64,000 bases of DNA from Hydrogenimonas urashimensis (GTDB lineage: Bacteria; Campylobacterota; Campylobacteria; Campylobacterales; Hydrogenimonadaceae), in contig NZ_AP023212.1 of the NCBI RefSeq assembly GCF_016593255.1, forward strand, positions 1,900,001 to 1,964,000. The letters are read 5' to 3'. The translations under genes and the position numbers were made by a program. The notes beneath the pieces are model-generated. The model did not search any database and was not told where the DNA came from. It was given only the letters and a program-made list of their open reading frames with translations. Each line of letters opens with the position of its first letter. Position 1 is the stretch's first letter. This document shows, piece after piece, positions 27,580 through 36,226 of this stretch.

Positions 27580-28305
27580 ATGGAAACCAACGAAAAACAG
27601 GAAAAACAGGAAAAAATCGTCTCGATGTTCGACGAAATCGCGTCGACCTACGATGTCACCAATCGTATTCTCAGCATGGGAATCGACAAGTCGTGGCGCA
27701 AAAAGGCGTGCGACAAAACACTGCAGCTGCTTGAGCGTCACGAAGATTTGACGGTAGTGGATGTGGCGTGCGGCACCGGTGACATGCTGCAGTGGTGGCA
27801 AGACCGTGCCGAAGCGGCCGATGCAACGATTTCCGGTTTTATTGGCGTCGATCCGTCGGAGGGAATGCTGGAGGTTGCCAGAAAGAAGGTCGACTACGCC
27901 GATTTCATCGTGGCCAAGGCGCAGGAGATGCCCCTTGAAGAGAATACGGCCGATATTCTCTCCATCAGTTACGGTATCCGCAATGTCGTCGACCGTCAGG
28001 AGGCGATCGACGAGTTCTACCGCGTTCTCAAACCGGGCGGTATGGTGGTCATCCTTGAGTTCACGAAGCGGGAAGATCGCGGAGTGAAGGGGAAGATCGT
28101 CGATTTTTACATGCACAACATTCTTCCGACCCTGGGGGGACTGGTGAGCCGCAACTATGCCGCCTACAGGTATCTGCCCGACTCGATCGAAGGGTTTCTG
28201 ACCACCGACATGCTCAAAAACGAGCTGGAGACCGCAGGCTTCACGATGCAGTACACCCAGGCCTTTTCCATGGGCATCTCGACACTTCTCATCGCCAAAA
28301 AATAG
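27580..28305 (+). CDS. ubiE: demethylmenaquinone methyltransferase UbiE/MenG
   Basis: A 241-residue SAM-dependent C-methyltransferase, the last step of menaquinone synthesis. Motifs: FDEIASTYDVTNRILSMGID near the start, VVDVACGTGDML (SAM motif I), VDPSEGML, then SISYGIRNVVDRQEA, a UbiE/MenG hallmark. GAGG lies five bases before the ATG. The short gap before it (27541-27579) has a 7-base-periodic look. Confidence 0.96.
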   Translation: METNEKQEKQEKIVSMFDEIASTYDVTNRILSMGIDKSWRKKACDKTLQLLERHEDLTVVDVACGTGDMLQWWQDRAEAADATISGFIGVDPSEGMLEVARKKVDYADFIVAKAQEMPLEENTADILSISYGIRNVVDRQEAIDEFYRVLKPGGMVVILEFTKREDRGVKGKIVDFYMHNILPTLGGLVSRNYAAYRYLPDSIEGFLTTDMLKNELETAGFTMQYTQAFSMGISTLLIAKK

Positions 28306-28315
28306 ACGCGGTTCC

Positions 28316-29569
28316 ATGCAGACGCTGACGGTATCGGAGATCAACGAACAGATCAAATCGCTGCTTGAATCGACATTCCTTCAGATACGGGTCGAGGGGG
28401 AGATCTCCCGTGTCACTTACCACAGCAGCGGCCATATCTATTTCACGATCAAGGACGCGAAGAGCGCGCTTTCATGCGTCATGTTCCGTTCCAACGCCCG
28501 GCATCTACGTTTTCGCCTCGAAGAGGGAGCACACGTAGTGCTGGGGGGATCCATTACGGTCTATGTGCCGCGCGGCAATTACCAAATGATGGTTCAGACG
28601 GCGGAACCCTACGGTGCCGGAGCTCTTTCGGTTGCCTTCGAGCAGCTCAAAAAACGTTTGGAAGAGGAGGGTCTTTTCGCCGTCGAGAGGAAAAAGCCGA
28701 TTCCTAGAATCATCCGTCATATCGCCATCGTCACCTCCAAAACAGGCGCGGCGATCCAGGATATGATCCGGGTCGCAAAGAAGCGGTGGCCTCTGGTCAA
28801 AATCACGCTTGTCGATACACTGGTACAAGGGGGCGAAGCGGCCGAAGAGATCGCCCGCCACATCGCCTATGCCGATCGGCTCGGTGCGGACGTCATCGTC
28901 GTCGGTCGCGGCGGCGGAAGCCTGGAGGATCTTTGGGCCTTCAACGAAGAGGTTGTAGCGCGGGCCATCGCCGCCTGCGATACACCGGTCGTCTCGGCTG
29001 TCGGTCACGAGGTCGATACGCTGATATCCGATTTCGTGGCCGATATGCGCGCACCCACACCCAGCGCCGCGATGGAGCAGATTCTTCCCGATCGTACCGA
29101 AGTTTTGATGGCTCTTGACGAGATGATGGACAGAATGGGTGGAAGGATGCATCAGATTCTATCGCTCAAGAAGCAGCTTCTAACCCATATGCAGAGCCGG
29201 TTGGAGCAGTATGCGATCGGACGAAAAATCGAATTGCAGCTTGAGACGATACGCGAACTGAAGAACCGGATGCGGCAGCAGATGGCGCATCTTCTCGCAC
29301 GGAAAAGGGATGAGGTGGTGCCGCTTGCCGTTCAGTTGCGGATGACGCAGCAGCATCTGCTTCAAAGCAGAGAGCAGCAGCTTCGCGCGCTGGAGGCACA
29401 GATGGCCGCACTCGATCCGCGTTCGAAGTTGCGCCCGGGATTTGTGCAGCTCGTCAAGGAAGATCGCGCCGTCACGCTTGAAAAACTCAAACCGAAAGAT
29501 CGGGTGCGGCTTGAAGACGGTCGGCATGTTGCAGAGGCGACGATCGATTCGGTGCGTCCTGTTTCGTAA
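28316..29569 (+). CDS. xseA: exodeoxyribonuclease VII large subunit
   Basis: A 417-residue nuclease subunit. It has the OB-fold N-terminal domain (VEGEISRVTYHSSGHIYFTI, about 22-41), the catalytic domain with AIVTSKTGAAIQDMI, VVGRGGGSLEDLWAFNEE and GHEVDTLISDFVADMRAPTPSAAME, and then a coiled-coil arm and a C-terminal GFVQL segment. The small subunit xseB is not adjacent. It starts ten bases after ubiE. Confidence 0.96.
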   Translation: MQTLTVSEINEQIKSLLESTFLQIRVEGEISRVTYHSSGHIYFTIKDAKSALSCVMFRSNARHLRFRLEEGAHVVLGGSITVYVPRGNYQMMVQTAEPYGAGALSVAFEQLKKRLEEEGLFAVERKKPIPRIIRHIAIVTSKTGAAIQDMIRVAKKRWPLVKITLVDTLVQGGEAAEEIARHIAYADRLGADVIVVGRGGGSLEDLWAFNEEVVARAIAACDTPVVSAVGHEVDTLISDFVADMRAPTPSAAMEQILPDRTEVLMALDEMMDRMGGRMHQILSLKKQLLTHMQSRLEQYAIGRKIELQLETIRELKNRMRQQMAHLLARKRDEVVPLAVQLRMTQQHLLQSREQQLRALEAQMAALDPRSKLRPGFVQLVKEDRAVTLEKLKPKDRVRLEDGRHVAEATIDSVRPVS

Positions 29570-29639
29570 CATTTCGCCCAAAATCTGTCGGAACTTCGAC
29601 CGTTTCCTTTCGGAGGCCATCCTGTAACCAACTTTATGC

Positions 29640-29645
29640 TATAGT
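29640..29645 (+). promoter_or_regulatory. candidate -10 of the RRM gene
   Basis: TATAGT in TGCTATAGTG lies about 67 bases upstream of the RRM start. A second AT-rich TATAAA is at 29659-29664. The gap to xseA (29570-29711) holds nothing else; GGAGAAG at 29701-29707 is the ribosome binding site. Confidence 0.45.
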
Positions 29646-29711
29646 GTTGCATCCGTTTTATAAAATTTTTTGAATTTTTGAACGGAAGAGTTTTTTATTT
29701 GGAGAAGTAGA

Positions 29712-29990
29712 ATGAATATCTACGTTGGCAACCTGTCTTACAGAATGGACGATGGTGAACTGAGAGAAGTTTTTGCACAGTATGGTGAAGTAAGCAGCGC
29801 GCGTATTATCAACGACAGAGAGACCGGCCGTTCCAAGGGTTTCGGTTTTGTCGAAATGCCTGACGACAATGCCGCCAATGAAGCGATCGAAGCCCTCAAC
29901 GGCAAAGAGGTGGGCGGGCGCAACCTTCGCGTCAACGAAGCGCGACCCCGTGAACCCCGACAGCCCCGGAGTGACTTCAACCGATTTTAA
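29712..29990 (+). CDS. RRM-type RNA-binding protein
   Basis: A 92-residue single RNA recognition motif protein. RNP2 is IYVGNL at 2-7 and RNP1 is KGFGFVEM near 41-48. A short Arg/Pro-rich tail (NEARPREPRQPR) follows. Such small glycine-poor RRM proteins are common in Campylobacterota and cyanobacteria and bind RNA, probably as chaperones. It is a single-gene unit with its own candidate promoter and a strong terminator. Confidence 0.95.
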   Translation: MNIYVGNLSYRMDDGELREVFAQYGEVSSARIINDRETGRSKGFGFVEMPDDNAANEAIEALNGKEVGGRNLRVNEARPREPRQPRSDFNRF

Positions 29991-29995
29991 TCTTC

Positions 29996-30024
29996 AGGAA
30001 GCGGCCGGGCCGCTTCCTTTTTTT
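29996..30024 (+). terminator. intrinsic terminator after the RRM gene
   Basis: A perfect 10-bp GC-rich stem (AGGAAGCGGC with GCCGCTTCCT, 29996-30018), a 3-base loop and seven T residues lie six bases past the stop codon. This is the clearest intrinsic terminator in the window. Confidence 0.92.
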
Positions 30025-30067
30025 CCTCTTTTTTTCCACCCTCTTTTCATTTTTCCATGGGATTGGG

Positions 30068-30073
30068 TACAAT
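30068..30073 (+). promoter_or_regulatory. candidate -10 of the exported duplicated-domain protein
   Basis: TACAAT in GGGTACAATGG lies about 30 bases upstream of the ATG at 30104, directly after the RRM terminator, so this gene is likely an independent unit. Confidence 0.5.
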
Positions 30074-30103
30074 GGTTCCCAAATGCCACAGGAGACTTAT
30101 ACG

Positions 30104-30679
30104 ATGAAAAAAACCCGAATTCTGCTCTGCCTCTCAATCATGGCGAGCACGCTGCTTGTTGCTGCCACACCTGTTCCGCACGGGACGGCACTTCCTTCCA
30201 AGGTCCTCAAAACCCAAAGCGAAACGATCACGATGGAGGTGGAATCGGTGGATTATCCCGGCGGCACCGTCACTCTTCGCGGCCGCGGCTTCGAGCGTCG
30301 GACGATCCACGTGAACAAGAATCTGCACAACCTGCGCAAGATAGGACCGGGCGATTGGCTGATCATTACGACCCATGAAGAGGCTGTGGTAACGACGGCT
30401 ACAGGCGGTGAGCCCTACACGGTGGAGTCGGAAGATATCGTAGCGGGCCCCAAGAGCAAAAAGCCTACACTCCGTTCGGTGGAGAGGACGATCCTGCAGG
30501 CGAAAATCGTCTCCATCGATCAGGCCCATCGTACCATGACGGTCGAAGGCCCAACCGGCAGGCGAAGAACGGTTCGCGTCAAAGAGGATGTGAAACATTT
30601 CGAGAATCTCAAACCGGGCGATACGGTCAAAGTCTCCATCACCCGGATAACCGATATCAAAGTCCGGCCGATGCAGTGA
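30104..30679 (+). CDS. exported protein with two related small beta domains, function unknown
   Basis: A 191-residue protein not assigned to a named family. A signal peptide (MKKTRILLCLSIMASTLLVAA) is followed by two similar segments. Segment one (about 45-100) runs ITMEVESVDYPGGTVTLRG, then RRTIHVNKNLHNLRKIGPGD. Segment two (about 134-189) runs ILQAKIVSIDQAHRTMTVEG, then RRTVRVKEDVKHFENLKPGD. The repeat looks like a tandem OB-like or DUF5666-like small beta barrel. The ATG at 30104 has AGGAG upstream; a start seven codons earlier is possible but lacks a site. It ends flush against sppA on the opposite strand. Confidence 0.8.
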   Translation: MKKTRILLCLSIMASTLLVAATPVPHGTALPSKVLKTQSETITMEVESVDYPGGTVTLRGRGFERRTIHVNKNLHNLRKIGPGDWLIITTHEEAVVTTATGGEPYTVESEDIVAGPKSKKPTLRSVERTILQAKIVSIDQAHRTMTVEGPTGRRRTVRVKEDVKHFENLKPGDTVKVSITRITDIKVRPMQ

Positions 30680-31552
30680 TCAGCGAATAACCCATCCCCT
30701 CAATTGCGCGGCAAAGGTTCGGGCGGTCTGCTCGGTCAGGTTTTCGATGTACTCCTCCCACTTGCTTTTCTTTCTCCATCGGGCCTCTTTCACGCCGGCG
30801 AGGGTTTTTGTCACCTTTTTCGCATCTTCGACGGAACCGATCTGATCGATCAGACCGACACGCCGTGCCTTTTCGGCGATGAAGATTTTCGCATCGGCGA
30901 AGGTTTCGGGATGGTTGGGATCAAGATGTCTCGCCTTGGCCACATCGTTGACGAACATACGGTAGATGTCGAGGACGTGGGTTTCGATCTCTTTGCGCTC
31001 TTCGGGGGTCCACTCCCTGAAGGGAGTGCCCGCCTCTTTGTATCGTCCCGCTTTGACCACCTGGGGTTTGATGCCGATTTTGTCGATGAGCCCCTTGATA
31101 TTCATCCCCTCCATGATTACGCCGATCGATCCGATGGTTGCGGCGGGATTGGCGACGATTCGGGTGGCCCATATCGAGGCGTAGTAGCTTCCGCTGGCCA
31201 TGGTTCCCGCCGCATAGGCTACGATCGGTTTTTTCTCTCTGAGCCGCTTGATCGCGAGCGAGATCTCCACAGACGGTGCCACGGCACCCCCGGGAGAATC
31301 GACAAGAAAGAGGACCCCTTTGATATCTTCGTCGTCCGCGAGCGATTCGATCTCCCTGACGATCTTTTCGGTATTCATGATGGGACCGTAAAGACCGACG
31401 GTGGCGAGGTTGGGCGGTTTGACCGATTCGGTACTCGCCGGAGCAAGAATCAGCAGAAGGATCAGGATGAAAAGAAGCGACTTGAAATATTTCTGGATAA
31501 AATCAAGTGTCGCGGTGATGGGCAGAAAAAGCTTTTTGAAAAAATCAGACAT
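30680..31552 (-). CDS. sppA: signal peptide peptidase SppA, short form
   Basis: A 290-residue inner-membrane serine protease that degrades cleaved signal peptides. An N-terminal membrane helix lies at about 20-40. The conserved FLVDSPGGAVAPS block, GTMASGSYYAS (catalytic Ser) and KAGRYKEAGTPFR (catalytic Lys) are present. The single-domain length fits the short SppA type. The ATG at 31552 overlaps the end of the amidohydrolase gene by 8 bases; the open frame runs 36 codons further upstream but that part is inside the other gene. Confidence 0.93.
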   Translation of the reverse strand: MSDFFKKLFLPITATLDFIQKYFKSLLFILILLLILAPASTESVKPPNLATVGLYGPIMNTEKIVREIESLADDEDIKGVLFLVDSPGGAVAPSVEISLAIKRLREKKPIVAYAAGTMASGSYYASIWATRIVANPAATIGSIGVIMEGMNIKGLIDKIGIKPQVVKAGRYKEAGTPFREWTPEERKEIETHVLDIYRMFVNDVAKARHLDPNHPETFADAKIFIAEKARRVGLIDQIGSVEDAKKVTKTLAGVKEARWRKKSKWEEYIENLTEQTARTFAAQLRGWVIR

Positions 31553-32759
31553 GCTGTGTTCCTTGAATATAGAGTCGATCGATCTTTTCCGTATGCAGAA
31601 CAAGCTGCGTTGCGACGGATTTTTCGTTATCCGGCGCATCGGGAAGCGAAACGGTGACAAGATCGGCGAAACAGCCGGGTTTGAGCCGTCCTACGGGCAG
31701 GTCCAGCGCGTCGGCGGCCCGTGAGGTGACGGCCCTGAGAAGATCGGCGGCGAAGAGGTTGAGAGGTGCCTGATGATGGAGCATGAGTGCCGCACGCATC
31801 TCGTCCCAGAGGCTCAGTGAACGGTTCGAACTCAATCCGTCGGTGCCCAGCAGCCACAGGATTTTCCTTTTTTTCACCCCCTCGATCGGCAGCCGACCGC
31901 ATCCTAGCAGGCGGTTGGAGCGTGGGCAGTGGGTAATGGCATGGCCTGCTGAGGCAATGAGGTCAAACTCTCTCTCCCCGGCCTGCACGGCGTGCGTCAA
32001 AAGGGTTTTGCGTCCCTCCAGCAGATTCAGGAACGCTTCGGGGTGACAAAGAGGTGTGCTCTGTCCCAGATAACTTTCGAAAAAATACTTGAAGGGACCT
32101 CTGCCTTCCTGCAGCCACTCCTTCTCCGCAGGCGATTCCAGAAAATGGGCCGACAGCGGTTTTTGCGGGGTTTCGTGCAGAATCTTTTTTATCAGAACCG
32201 GATGTACCGAATAGGGGGCATGTAGGGCGACAGCCGGAATGAAACGGTCCGATGCCGCTTTTTCGCTCTCTTCGAGGCGCTGCATAAAATCGCTGTAGAG
32301 CGCATCGACGGCTGCCGGCTGGGACCCGATCGCTTCGTTGAAGAAGATGACCCGCTGGGGAGCCGCCCTGCAGGCGGTCAGCTCTTTTCCGTAACTGCTG
32401 ACGGCTCCGAATGTCGTCGTGCCGGTCTCAAGCATCTCCTGGATCTGACGCCTGTAGCAAGCGGCGTGGCACGCGTCGATCAGTTCGTCCCGGTGGGCGA
32501 TGACGCTTTGAAGCCATGTCATGAAGTCACCGTACTTCAGGTGGGTGGTGTTGGCGCCAAACTCGAGATGAACATGGGGATTGATCAGGCCGGGAAGCAG
32601 GACGCTTTTGTCGTCGAGGCGGAGTATTTCGGCATCGGGGTAGCGCGTTTCGAGGATTTCGAATGTCCCGATCTCCGCGATCTTTTCATCAAATGCAACC
32701 GCTGTGTCACGCTGTATGTTTTCACCATCAAAGAGCCATTTCGCAGCAATGATTTTCAT
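31545..32759 (-). CDS. amidohydrolase, aminofutalosine-deaminase-like family
   Basis: A 404-residue metal-dependent hydrolase of the cytosine-deaminase/ATZ-TRZ type. Metal-site motifs are INPHVHLEFG (HxH, about 59-68), ALHAPYSVHP, LLTHAVQ and LLGTDGLSSNRSLSLW (metal Asp). Databases often label Campylobacterota members as aminofutalosine deaminase family, which would link it to futalosine-type menaquinone synthesis; the substrate cannot be read directly. It is transcribed ahead of sppA (8-base overlap) and divergently from aroQ. Confidence 0.85.
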   Translation of the reverse strand: MKIIAAKWLFDGENIQRDTAVAFDEKIAEIGTFEILETRYPDAEILRLDDKSVLLPGLINPHVHLEFGANTTHLKYGDFMTWLQSVIAHRDELIDACHAACYRRQIQEMLETGTTTFGAVSSYGKELTACRAAPQRVIFFNEAIGSQPAAVDALYSDFMQRLEESEKAASDRFIPAVALHAPYSVHPVLIKKILHETPQKPLSAHFLESPAEKEWLQEGRGPFKYFFESYLGQSTPLCHPEAFLNLLEGRKTLLTHAVQAGEREFDLIASAGHAITHCPRSNRLLGCGRLPIEGVKKRKILWLLGTDGLSSNRSLSLWDEMRAALMLHHQAPLNLFAADLLRAVTSRAADALDLPVGRLKPGCFADLVTVSLPDAPDNEKSVATQLVLHTEKIDRLYIQGTQHV

Positions 32760-32798
32760 AGCGGATCCATTTTTAGTGAAGATTATGGCAAAACAAGA

Positions 32799-32804
32799 TA
32801 AAAT
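32799..32804 (+). promoter_or_regulatory. candidate -10 of the aroQ-to-fliY run
   Basis: TAAAAT in AAGATAAAATCT lies 34 bases before the aroQ ATG in the divergent gap to the amidohydrolase gene. GAAGGAAAAGAT just before the ATG is the ribosome binding site. Confidence 0.5.
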
Positions 32805-32837
32805 CTTCCATTAAAATCCAAACTTGAAGGAAAAGAT

Positions 32838-33317
32838 ATGAAAATCATGGTGATTCAGGGACCGAACCTCAACATGCTCGGCGTCAGGGAGCAGAATATC
32901 TACGGCCCGATGAAACTGGAGCAGATTCATGAGCAGATGCGGGCATTCGCCCAGCAAAACGGCCTGGAGATCGAGTTTTTCCAGAGCAACCTCGAGGGAG
33001 AGATCGTCGACAAAATTCAGGAGTGCCTTGGAGATGCCGACGGGATCATCATCAATCCGGCAGCCTATACCCACACCTCCATCGCAATCCGTGACGCCCT
33101 GGCGGCCGTGGCGCTACCCGCCGTCGAAGTCCATATAACAAACATCTACACCCGTGAAGAGTTCAGGCACAAAAGTCTCATCGCGCCGGTGTGCGCCGGA
33201 CAGATCAGCGGATTCGGCCCTTTCGGCTACCATCTTGCGATGGTGGCGATGACGCAGATTCTGAATGAAATCAAAGCGATGAAAGAGATGCAAAAACAGC
33301 AGCAGCAAAAGGCGTAA
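32838..33317 (+). CDS. aroQ: 3-dehydroquinate dehydratase, type II
   Basis: A 159-residue shikimate-pathway enzyme. It starts [18 protein letters not shown] with the catalytic Arg/Tyr loop (VREQNIYG), then the [10 protein letters not shown] segment, [16 protein letters not shown] and [15 protein letters not shown]. Length is typical. The C-terminus is Gln-rich. It heads a conserved Campylobacterota cluster with the M24 peptidase, folK and flagellar genes. Confidence 0.97.
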   Translation: MKIMVIQGPNLNMLGVREQNIYGPMKLEQIHEQMRAFAQQNGLEIEFFQSNLEGEIVDKIQECLGDADGIIINPAAYTHTSIAIRDALAAVALPAVEVHITNIYTREEFRHKSLIAPVCAGQISGFGPFGYHLAMVAMTQILNEIKAMKEMQKQQQQKA

Positions 33318-33414
33318 TGTCGGCGATGAAAAATCGGGAAACGGAAATAGAGACAGAAAGAAAACAGACGCTTTTGCGTTCCGACGCGCTTGCGGCCACA
33401 GGATTATATATTCC

Positions 33415-34440
33415 ATGACGAACTACATTCTGCGGGATGAAAACGCGATCTACTACGAATGCGGATACAGTAACGACAATGCGCTCTATCTTCATCTTGG
33501 CAGCGAAGCCTGGCTCATCACCGACAGCCGCTATACGGTGGAGGCGAAGGAGCAGGTGCGCGGCGCCGCCGTCGTGGAGACGGCCGATCTGCTGAAAGCG
33601 GCCAGGCAGCTGCTCAGAAGCCGCGGTGTAAAGCGGCTCGTTTTCGATCCCAAGGAGTGGAGCGTCCAGGCGATAGGGATGCTCGAAAGAAAACTTCCCC
33701 ATCTGCATCTGTCGCCCCATCCCGATTTTTCGCATCTGAAACGTATGATAAAGAGCGAAGAGGAGATTGCCCTTCTAAAAAGAGCGGCAGAGCTGGGGCG
33801 GGAAGGGTTCGAAACCTTCGCCGCTTATCTCAACCTGCCCGGATCGCAGAGAAGTGAAAAACGGCTCCATTTCGAGATGAAGGCCGCCATGAGTCATTAC
33901 GGCGAATACGATCTGAGTTTCGATCCGATCGTGGCGATCAATGCCAATGCCGCCAAACCCCACGCCCTGCCGACCGATGTCGTGATCAGGGAGGGGGATC
34001 TTCTACTGGTGGATGCCGGGCTCAAATACAGGCGCTACTGTTCTGATAGGACCCGAACCGCCTTCGTGAAGGAAGGATTCGATTTCGGCGATGAACAGAA
34101 ATTCTCCTCCCCGACCATCCAGAAGGCGTACGATCTGGTTCGCAAGGCGCATGACACAGCTATCCGAAAGGCACGAAGCGGGATGACGGGTGCCCAGATC
34201 GACCGCTTGGCGCGTGAAGTGATCGAAAAAGGGGGGATGGGAAAATATTTCGTCCACTCGACGGGCCACGGGGTGGGTCTGGATATCCATGAAATGCCCT
34301 ATATTTCGGCACGCGGAAAAACGATTGTGGAGGATGGAATGGTGTTTACGATCGAGCCGGGCCTCTACTTTCCCGGGAAATTCGGCATACGGATCGAAGA
34401 TATGGTCGTGATGCGCAACGGCAGGGCGGAAATTCTGTGA
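33415..34440 (+). CDS. M24 family aminopeptidase (Xaa-Pro peptidase)
   Basis: A 341-residue metallopeptidase that removes residues next to proline. A creatinase-type N-terminal domain (about 1-110) is followed by the pita-bread catalytic domain. Metal ligands are visible in VDAGLKYRRYCSD (two Asp), STGHGVGLDIHE (His), FTIEPG (Glu) and GIRIED (Glu). The stop overlaps the folK GTG by four bases. Confidence 0.94.
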   Translation: MTNYILRDENAIYYECGYSNDNALYLHLGSEAWLITDSRYTVEAKEQVRGAAVVETADLLKAARQLLRSRGVKRLVFDPKEWSVQAIGMLERKLPHLHLSPHPDFSHLKRMIKSEEEIALLKRAAELGREGFETFAAYLNLPGSQRSEKRLHFEMKAAMSHYGEYDLSFDPIVAINANAAKPHALPTDVVIREGDLLLVDAGLKYRRYCSDRTRTAFVKEGFDFGDEQKFSSPTIQKAYDLVRKAHDTAIRKARSGMTGAQIDRLAREVIEKGGMGKYFVHSTGHGVGLDIHEMPYISARGKTIVEDGMVFTIEPGLYFPGKFGIRIEDMVVMRNGRAEIL

Positions 34441-34925
34441 TTTTGCCGCTGAAGGAGGGAATGTCGCTGATGCGATCGAAGCGGTTTCCCTCCCGCTTCC
34501 CTTCCGTCGGCTTTGCCCACCGGGCACTGATTGGAATCGGGGGGAACCTGGGGGATGTCCGCCGGCGGTTCGACAAGGTGGTGGATTATCTTCGTCACGG
34601 GCGCCTGGTCAGGGTTTTGCAAACCTCTTTCATTCTGAAAAACCCTCCTTTCGGCTACAGGGAACAGCCCGACTTCTACAACGCCGTGCTCGAAGTGGAG
34701 ACGGAACTTTCGCCCCATGGACTGCTGCGCTATCTGCTTTGGGTCGAAAAACGGTTCGGGAGGAAAAGAAGTTTCAAAAACGCCCCCAGGACGCTCGATT
34801 TGGATATAATATTTTATGATGGAATCAATCTGGAAACGAAGCGGCTGCAACTGCCCCATCCCCATTTTCATGAGCGAGAATCGGTGATGATTCCCCTGAT
34901 GTTTCTGAAGGAAGTGCGAGTATGA
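34437..34925 (+). CDS. folK: 6-hydroxymethyl-dihydropterin pyrophosphokinase
   Basis: An enzyme of folate synthesis that activates hydroxymethyl-dihydropterin. It has the LIGIGGNLGDV start motif, the PDFYNAVLEVET segment and the signature APRTLDLDIIFYDG, although the substrate-loop region is somewhat diverged. The listed GTG overlaps the upstream stop (GTGA). An AAGGAGG at 34452-34458 precedes ATGs at 34461 and 34470, so the true start may be one of those. The 3' end overlaps flhF by four bases. Confidence 0.92.
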   Translation: MILPLKEGMSLMRSKRFPSRFPSVGFAHRALIGIGGNLGDVRRRFDKVVDYLRHGRLVRVLQTSFILKNPPFGYREQPDFYNAVLEVETELSPHGLLRYLLWVEKRFGRKRSFKNAPRTLDLDIIFYDGINLETKRLQLPHPHFHERESVMIPLMFLKEVRV

Positions 34926-36226
34926 AATTGATGACCTTTACGGCCCCTACGCCCGCCCAGGCCCTCAAAGCGGCACAAAAAGAGTGCGGAGAGGATGCCC
35001 TTGTCGTCAGTACCAAACAGATCAGAAAAAAAAGCCTGACGCAGCCGGCACTCTACGAGGTGGTGGTGGCGATCGAGGATGTTCCGAAAAAGGATCTGTC
35101 AAAAAAGAGCAAACCTGCCAAAAGAACCGTTGAAAAAAGCGGGGGCAAGGCGATGGAGAACCCCGAAGAAGTGCTCGTCAATATTTCGGAGGCGGCGCGG
35201 CAAATTTCACAAATCGCCAATGTTACAAGGCCGGAGGCAAACCGAAAAGCGAAATTCGAGGTCAAAGAGGAACCGCTCAGCACCGCCGATACCAAAAAGG
35301 AGATGGAGGAGCTCAAAGCGATCAAAGGCGAACTTCTCAAGCTCGCCGACAAGGTCAAGCTGATCCAGAATATGGTTTGGGAAGAAAAGAAACCGCTTTC
35401 GGGCGCCATTCCCCCGGAGTTCGCCGAAATCTACCGCATCGCCAAAACGAGCGGGATGGATGGAATGCATCTGGACGAGATCATGCGTCTGACGCTGGAG
35501 CATATGCCGCTGCAGATGCGCACATCGTCCGACACGGTCCGGCGTTATTTCCGGACCCTCCTGCGAAAAATGGTACCGATCCGACTGGAGCAGGACCTGG
35601 TCCCGCCCCAGAAAAAGATCATGATGCTGGTGGGACCCACAGGTGTGGGAAAAACGACGACACTGGCGAAACTGGCGGCCCGGTACGCCTACTTGATGGA
35701 GAAGAAGTACAAAGTGGGCATCATCACCCTCGACACCTACCGTATCGGGGCGGTGGAGCAGCTGATGCAGTATGCGAAAATGATGCGCATCGGGATCGAA
35801 GCGGTTGTCGATCCGCCGGAGTTTCTCACGGCGCTTCAGACCCTTCAGCACATGGATATCATCCTGATCGACACAGTCGGAAGCAGCCAGTACGACAAGG
35901 AGAAGATCGACAAGCTGCAGCAGTTCCTCGCCTCCAACAATGACGTGGGAATCGATGTGAATCTGGTGCTTGGCGCACCGACGAAGCTGGAGGATCTGCG
36001 CACGATCTACCGGAACTTCTCTCCTCTTGGCATCGATACATTGATCTTCACGAAACTGGACGAGACGAGCGGATTCGGCAATATCTTCTCCCTCGTGTAC
36101 GAGACGGAAAAACCGGTCAGCTATCTTTCTGTGGGTCAGGAAGTGCCCGATGACCTGATGTGTGCCGACAGCGACTATCTTGTGGAGTGCCTGATGGAGG
36201 GCGAAGCGAAAAAGGGTGAAGCATGA
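34922..36226 (+). CDS. flhF: flagellar biosynthesis GTPase FlhF
   Basis: A 434-residue SRP-type GTPase that sets polar flagellar placement and, in Campylobacter, is needed for RpoN-dependent flagellar genes. A short conserved N-terminal box (MKLMTFTAPTPAQALKAAQK) precedes a variable basic linker, the helical N domain (about 165-225) and the G domain with GPTGVGKTTTLAKL (about 239), DTYRIGAVEQL and TKLDE. ATGA overlap links it to folK upstream and flhG downstream. Confidence 0.97.
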   Translation: MKLMTFTAPTPAQALKAAQKECGEDALVVSTKQIRKKSLTQPALYEVVVAIEDVPKKDLSKKSKPAKRTVEKSGGKAMENPEEVLVNISEAARQISQIANVTRPEANRKAKFEVKEEPLSTADTKKEMEELKAIKGELLKLADKVKLIQNMVWEEKKPLSGAIPPEFAEIYRIAKTSGMDGMHLDEIMRLTLEHMPLQMRTSSDTVRRYFRTLLRKMVPIRLEQDLVPPQKKIMMLVGPTGVGKTTTLAKLAARYAYLMEKKYKVGIITLDTYRIGAVEQLMQYAKMMRIGIEAVVDPPEFLTALQTLQHMDIILIDTVGSSQYDKEKIDKLQQFLASNNDVGIDVNLVLGAPTKLEDLRTIYRNFSPLGIDTLIFTKLDETSGFGNIFSLVYETEKPVSYLSVGQEVPDDLMCADSDYLVECLMEGEAKKGEA

